Program-made: the position numbers and the translations under genes
Assembly (NCBI GenBank): GCA_030447545.1
Contig: JAUJOV010000008.1
Location: 1-64,000 of the forward strand
DNA: 64,000 nt
Reading direction: 5' to 3'
Origin: Sphingomicrobium sp.
GTDB taxonomy: Bacteria > Pseudomonadota > Alphaproteobacteria > Sphingomonadales > Sphingomonadaceae
Notes under the pieces: generated by a model
What the model was told of the DNA's origin: nothing
Seen by the model: only the letters and a program-made list of their open reading frames with translations
Databases searched by the model: none
Shown here: positions 62,848 to 64,000 of the stretch, one piece after another
Layout of the letters: each line of letters opens with the position of its first letter
How positions within the stretch are numbered: the first letter of the stretch is position 1

Positions 62848-63632
62848 CTAGCTTGCTCCTTGCCGCCTGACTGCCCTCCTCCGCGCCCAGATGTTGAGGC
62901 CTTCGACACCGGCCGAAAATGCCATTGCCGTGTAGATGTAGCCCTTTGGAACGTGCACCCCGAAGCCGTCGGCAATCAGCACCGCGCCGATCATCAGCAG
63001 GAACCCGAGTGCCAGCATCACGACCGTCGGGTTGTCGCGGATGAAGTTCGCCAACGGATCGGCGGCCAGAAGCATCACGACCACCGCGAACACCACCGCA
63101 ATGACCATCACTGGCAGGTGGTCCGTCATTCCGACAGCCGTAAGAATGGAATCGATAGAAAAGACGAGGGCCAGGAGGAGAATCTGAGCGATCACGGCAC
63201 CGAAGCTCAACGCCTTGCGCGGCACGTCGAAGACGTCGTCGGTCGGGTGGGGATCGACATTGTGGTGAATCTCCTTGGTCGCTTTCCACACGAGGAAAAG
63301 CCCGCCGGCGATCAGGATCAGATCGCGCCAGGAGAATTCCGTCTCGAACGTCGGCTCACCATAAGGTCCTGGCGAGCCCTGGATGCCCAGATCGAACACT
63401 GGGGCGGTCAAGCCGACGAGCCACGCGATCGCGGACAGCAGCGCCAGGCGCATTCCCAAGGCAAGGCGATCCCGATCCTGCGGGCCCGCGGCCGCTGGTG
63501 CTCCGGCAGCTTGTTCGAAAGGATCGATATGAAGATGAGATTGTCGATCCCGAGCACGACTTCCATGACGATCAGCGTCATGAGCGCCGCCCACACGCCC
63601 GGGTCCGAAAACAGGCTGATCAAGCCGTCCAT
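62848..63632 (-). pseudogene. TerC family membrane protein, frameshifted near 63.48 kb
   Basis: [42 protein letters not shown], then [19 protein letters not shown]...[24 protein letters not shown] in another frame. Confidence 0.85.
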
Positions 63633-63705
63633 TGCGCTGTTCCCCTCCTGACGCCGCGCCGCTTAGCTAAGCCTTGCTGCACAGCCAACCGTGAACGGCG
63701 CGGAA

Positions 63706-63731
63706 TGTCCGCTTTCCACCCAAGGCAGATA
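63706..63731 (-). repeat. R palindromic repeat, opposite orientation, outside the islands
   Basis: reverse complement tatctgccttgggtggaaagcggaca. Confidence 0.75.
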
Positions 63732-63786
63732 CTGGCGCCGCACGTTTGCCCTTTCGGTGACGGGCCGCCGCGCTAAGAGCGCGGGC

Positions 63787-64000
63787 ATGGACAAGCGGAC
63801 TACCCTTTCGCTGCCCCCTCCCGAGGCCGAGCAGCGTCCCTACAGCTACGAGCGCCACGGGGTCACGATCGAAGACCCGTGGCACTGGCTGCGCGATCCC
63901 AACTATCCGCAGGTCCAGGACGAGCAGGTGCTCGCCTATCTGACGGCCGAGAACGACTACTTCCAGCAGTGGGCGCAGCAGCACCAGCAGCTGATCGGCG
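63787..64000 (+). CDS. S9 family peptidase (oligopeptidase B-like), truncated by window end
   Basis: MDKRTTLSLPPPEAEQRPYSYERHGVTIEDPWHWLRDPNYPQVQDEQVLAYLTAEN. Confidence 0.85.
   Translation, partial: MDKRTTLSLPPPEAEQRPYSYERHGVTIEDPWHWLRDPNYPQVQDEQVLAYLTAENDYFQQWAQQHQQLIG

Overview
GC-rich alphaproteobacterial chromosome segment, most likely Sphingomonadales (inferred from gene content and style). A conserved core block at about 13.1-41.1 kb carries a PAS protein, NAD-glutamate dehydrogenase, phaB, hemH, lgt, a MidA-like methyltransferase, pgeF, an HWE kinase, an RTX protein, an SLC13 transporter, a PLP gamma-lyase/synthase, a HAD/NTP-transferase/CDP-alcohol transferase trio, mlaEFD plus lipoprotein, pepN, a DMT transporter, ltaE and phyH. 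Two accessory islands flank it, each abutting a tRNA-Thr gene and bounded by a direct repeat of the tRNA 3' half. The left island (46-bp repeat, 1057-13029) has no visible integrase. The right island (48-bp repeat, 41180-60878) has a tyrosine integrase, an AlpA-like gene, a DUF3987 replication-type gene, decayed virion genes and an arsC-aquaporin cargo. A co-oriented 26-bp palindromic repeat ('R', TGTCCGC-AATGGGTGGAAA-GCGGACA) recurs about 24 times in the islands. I saw none in the core and one in opposite orientation at 63.7 kb. Two R-bounded modules occur in both islands in swapped order (A-B versus B-A). Other observations are iteron-like arrays at two places in the right element, a chain of three tandem small paralogs, phased GTGGCT motifs near alpA, and a duplicated hairpin with apparently covarying stems. 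Many genes carry frameshifts or in-frame stops, so either consensus indels or real decay must be considered. Everything was read by eye; no searches were run.
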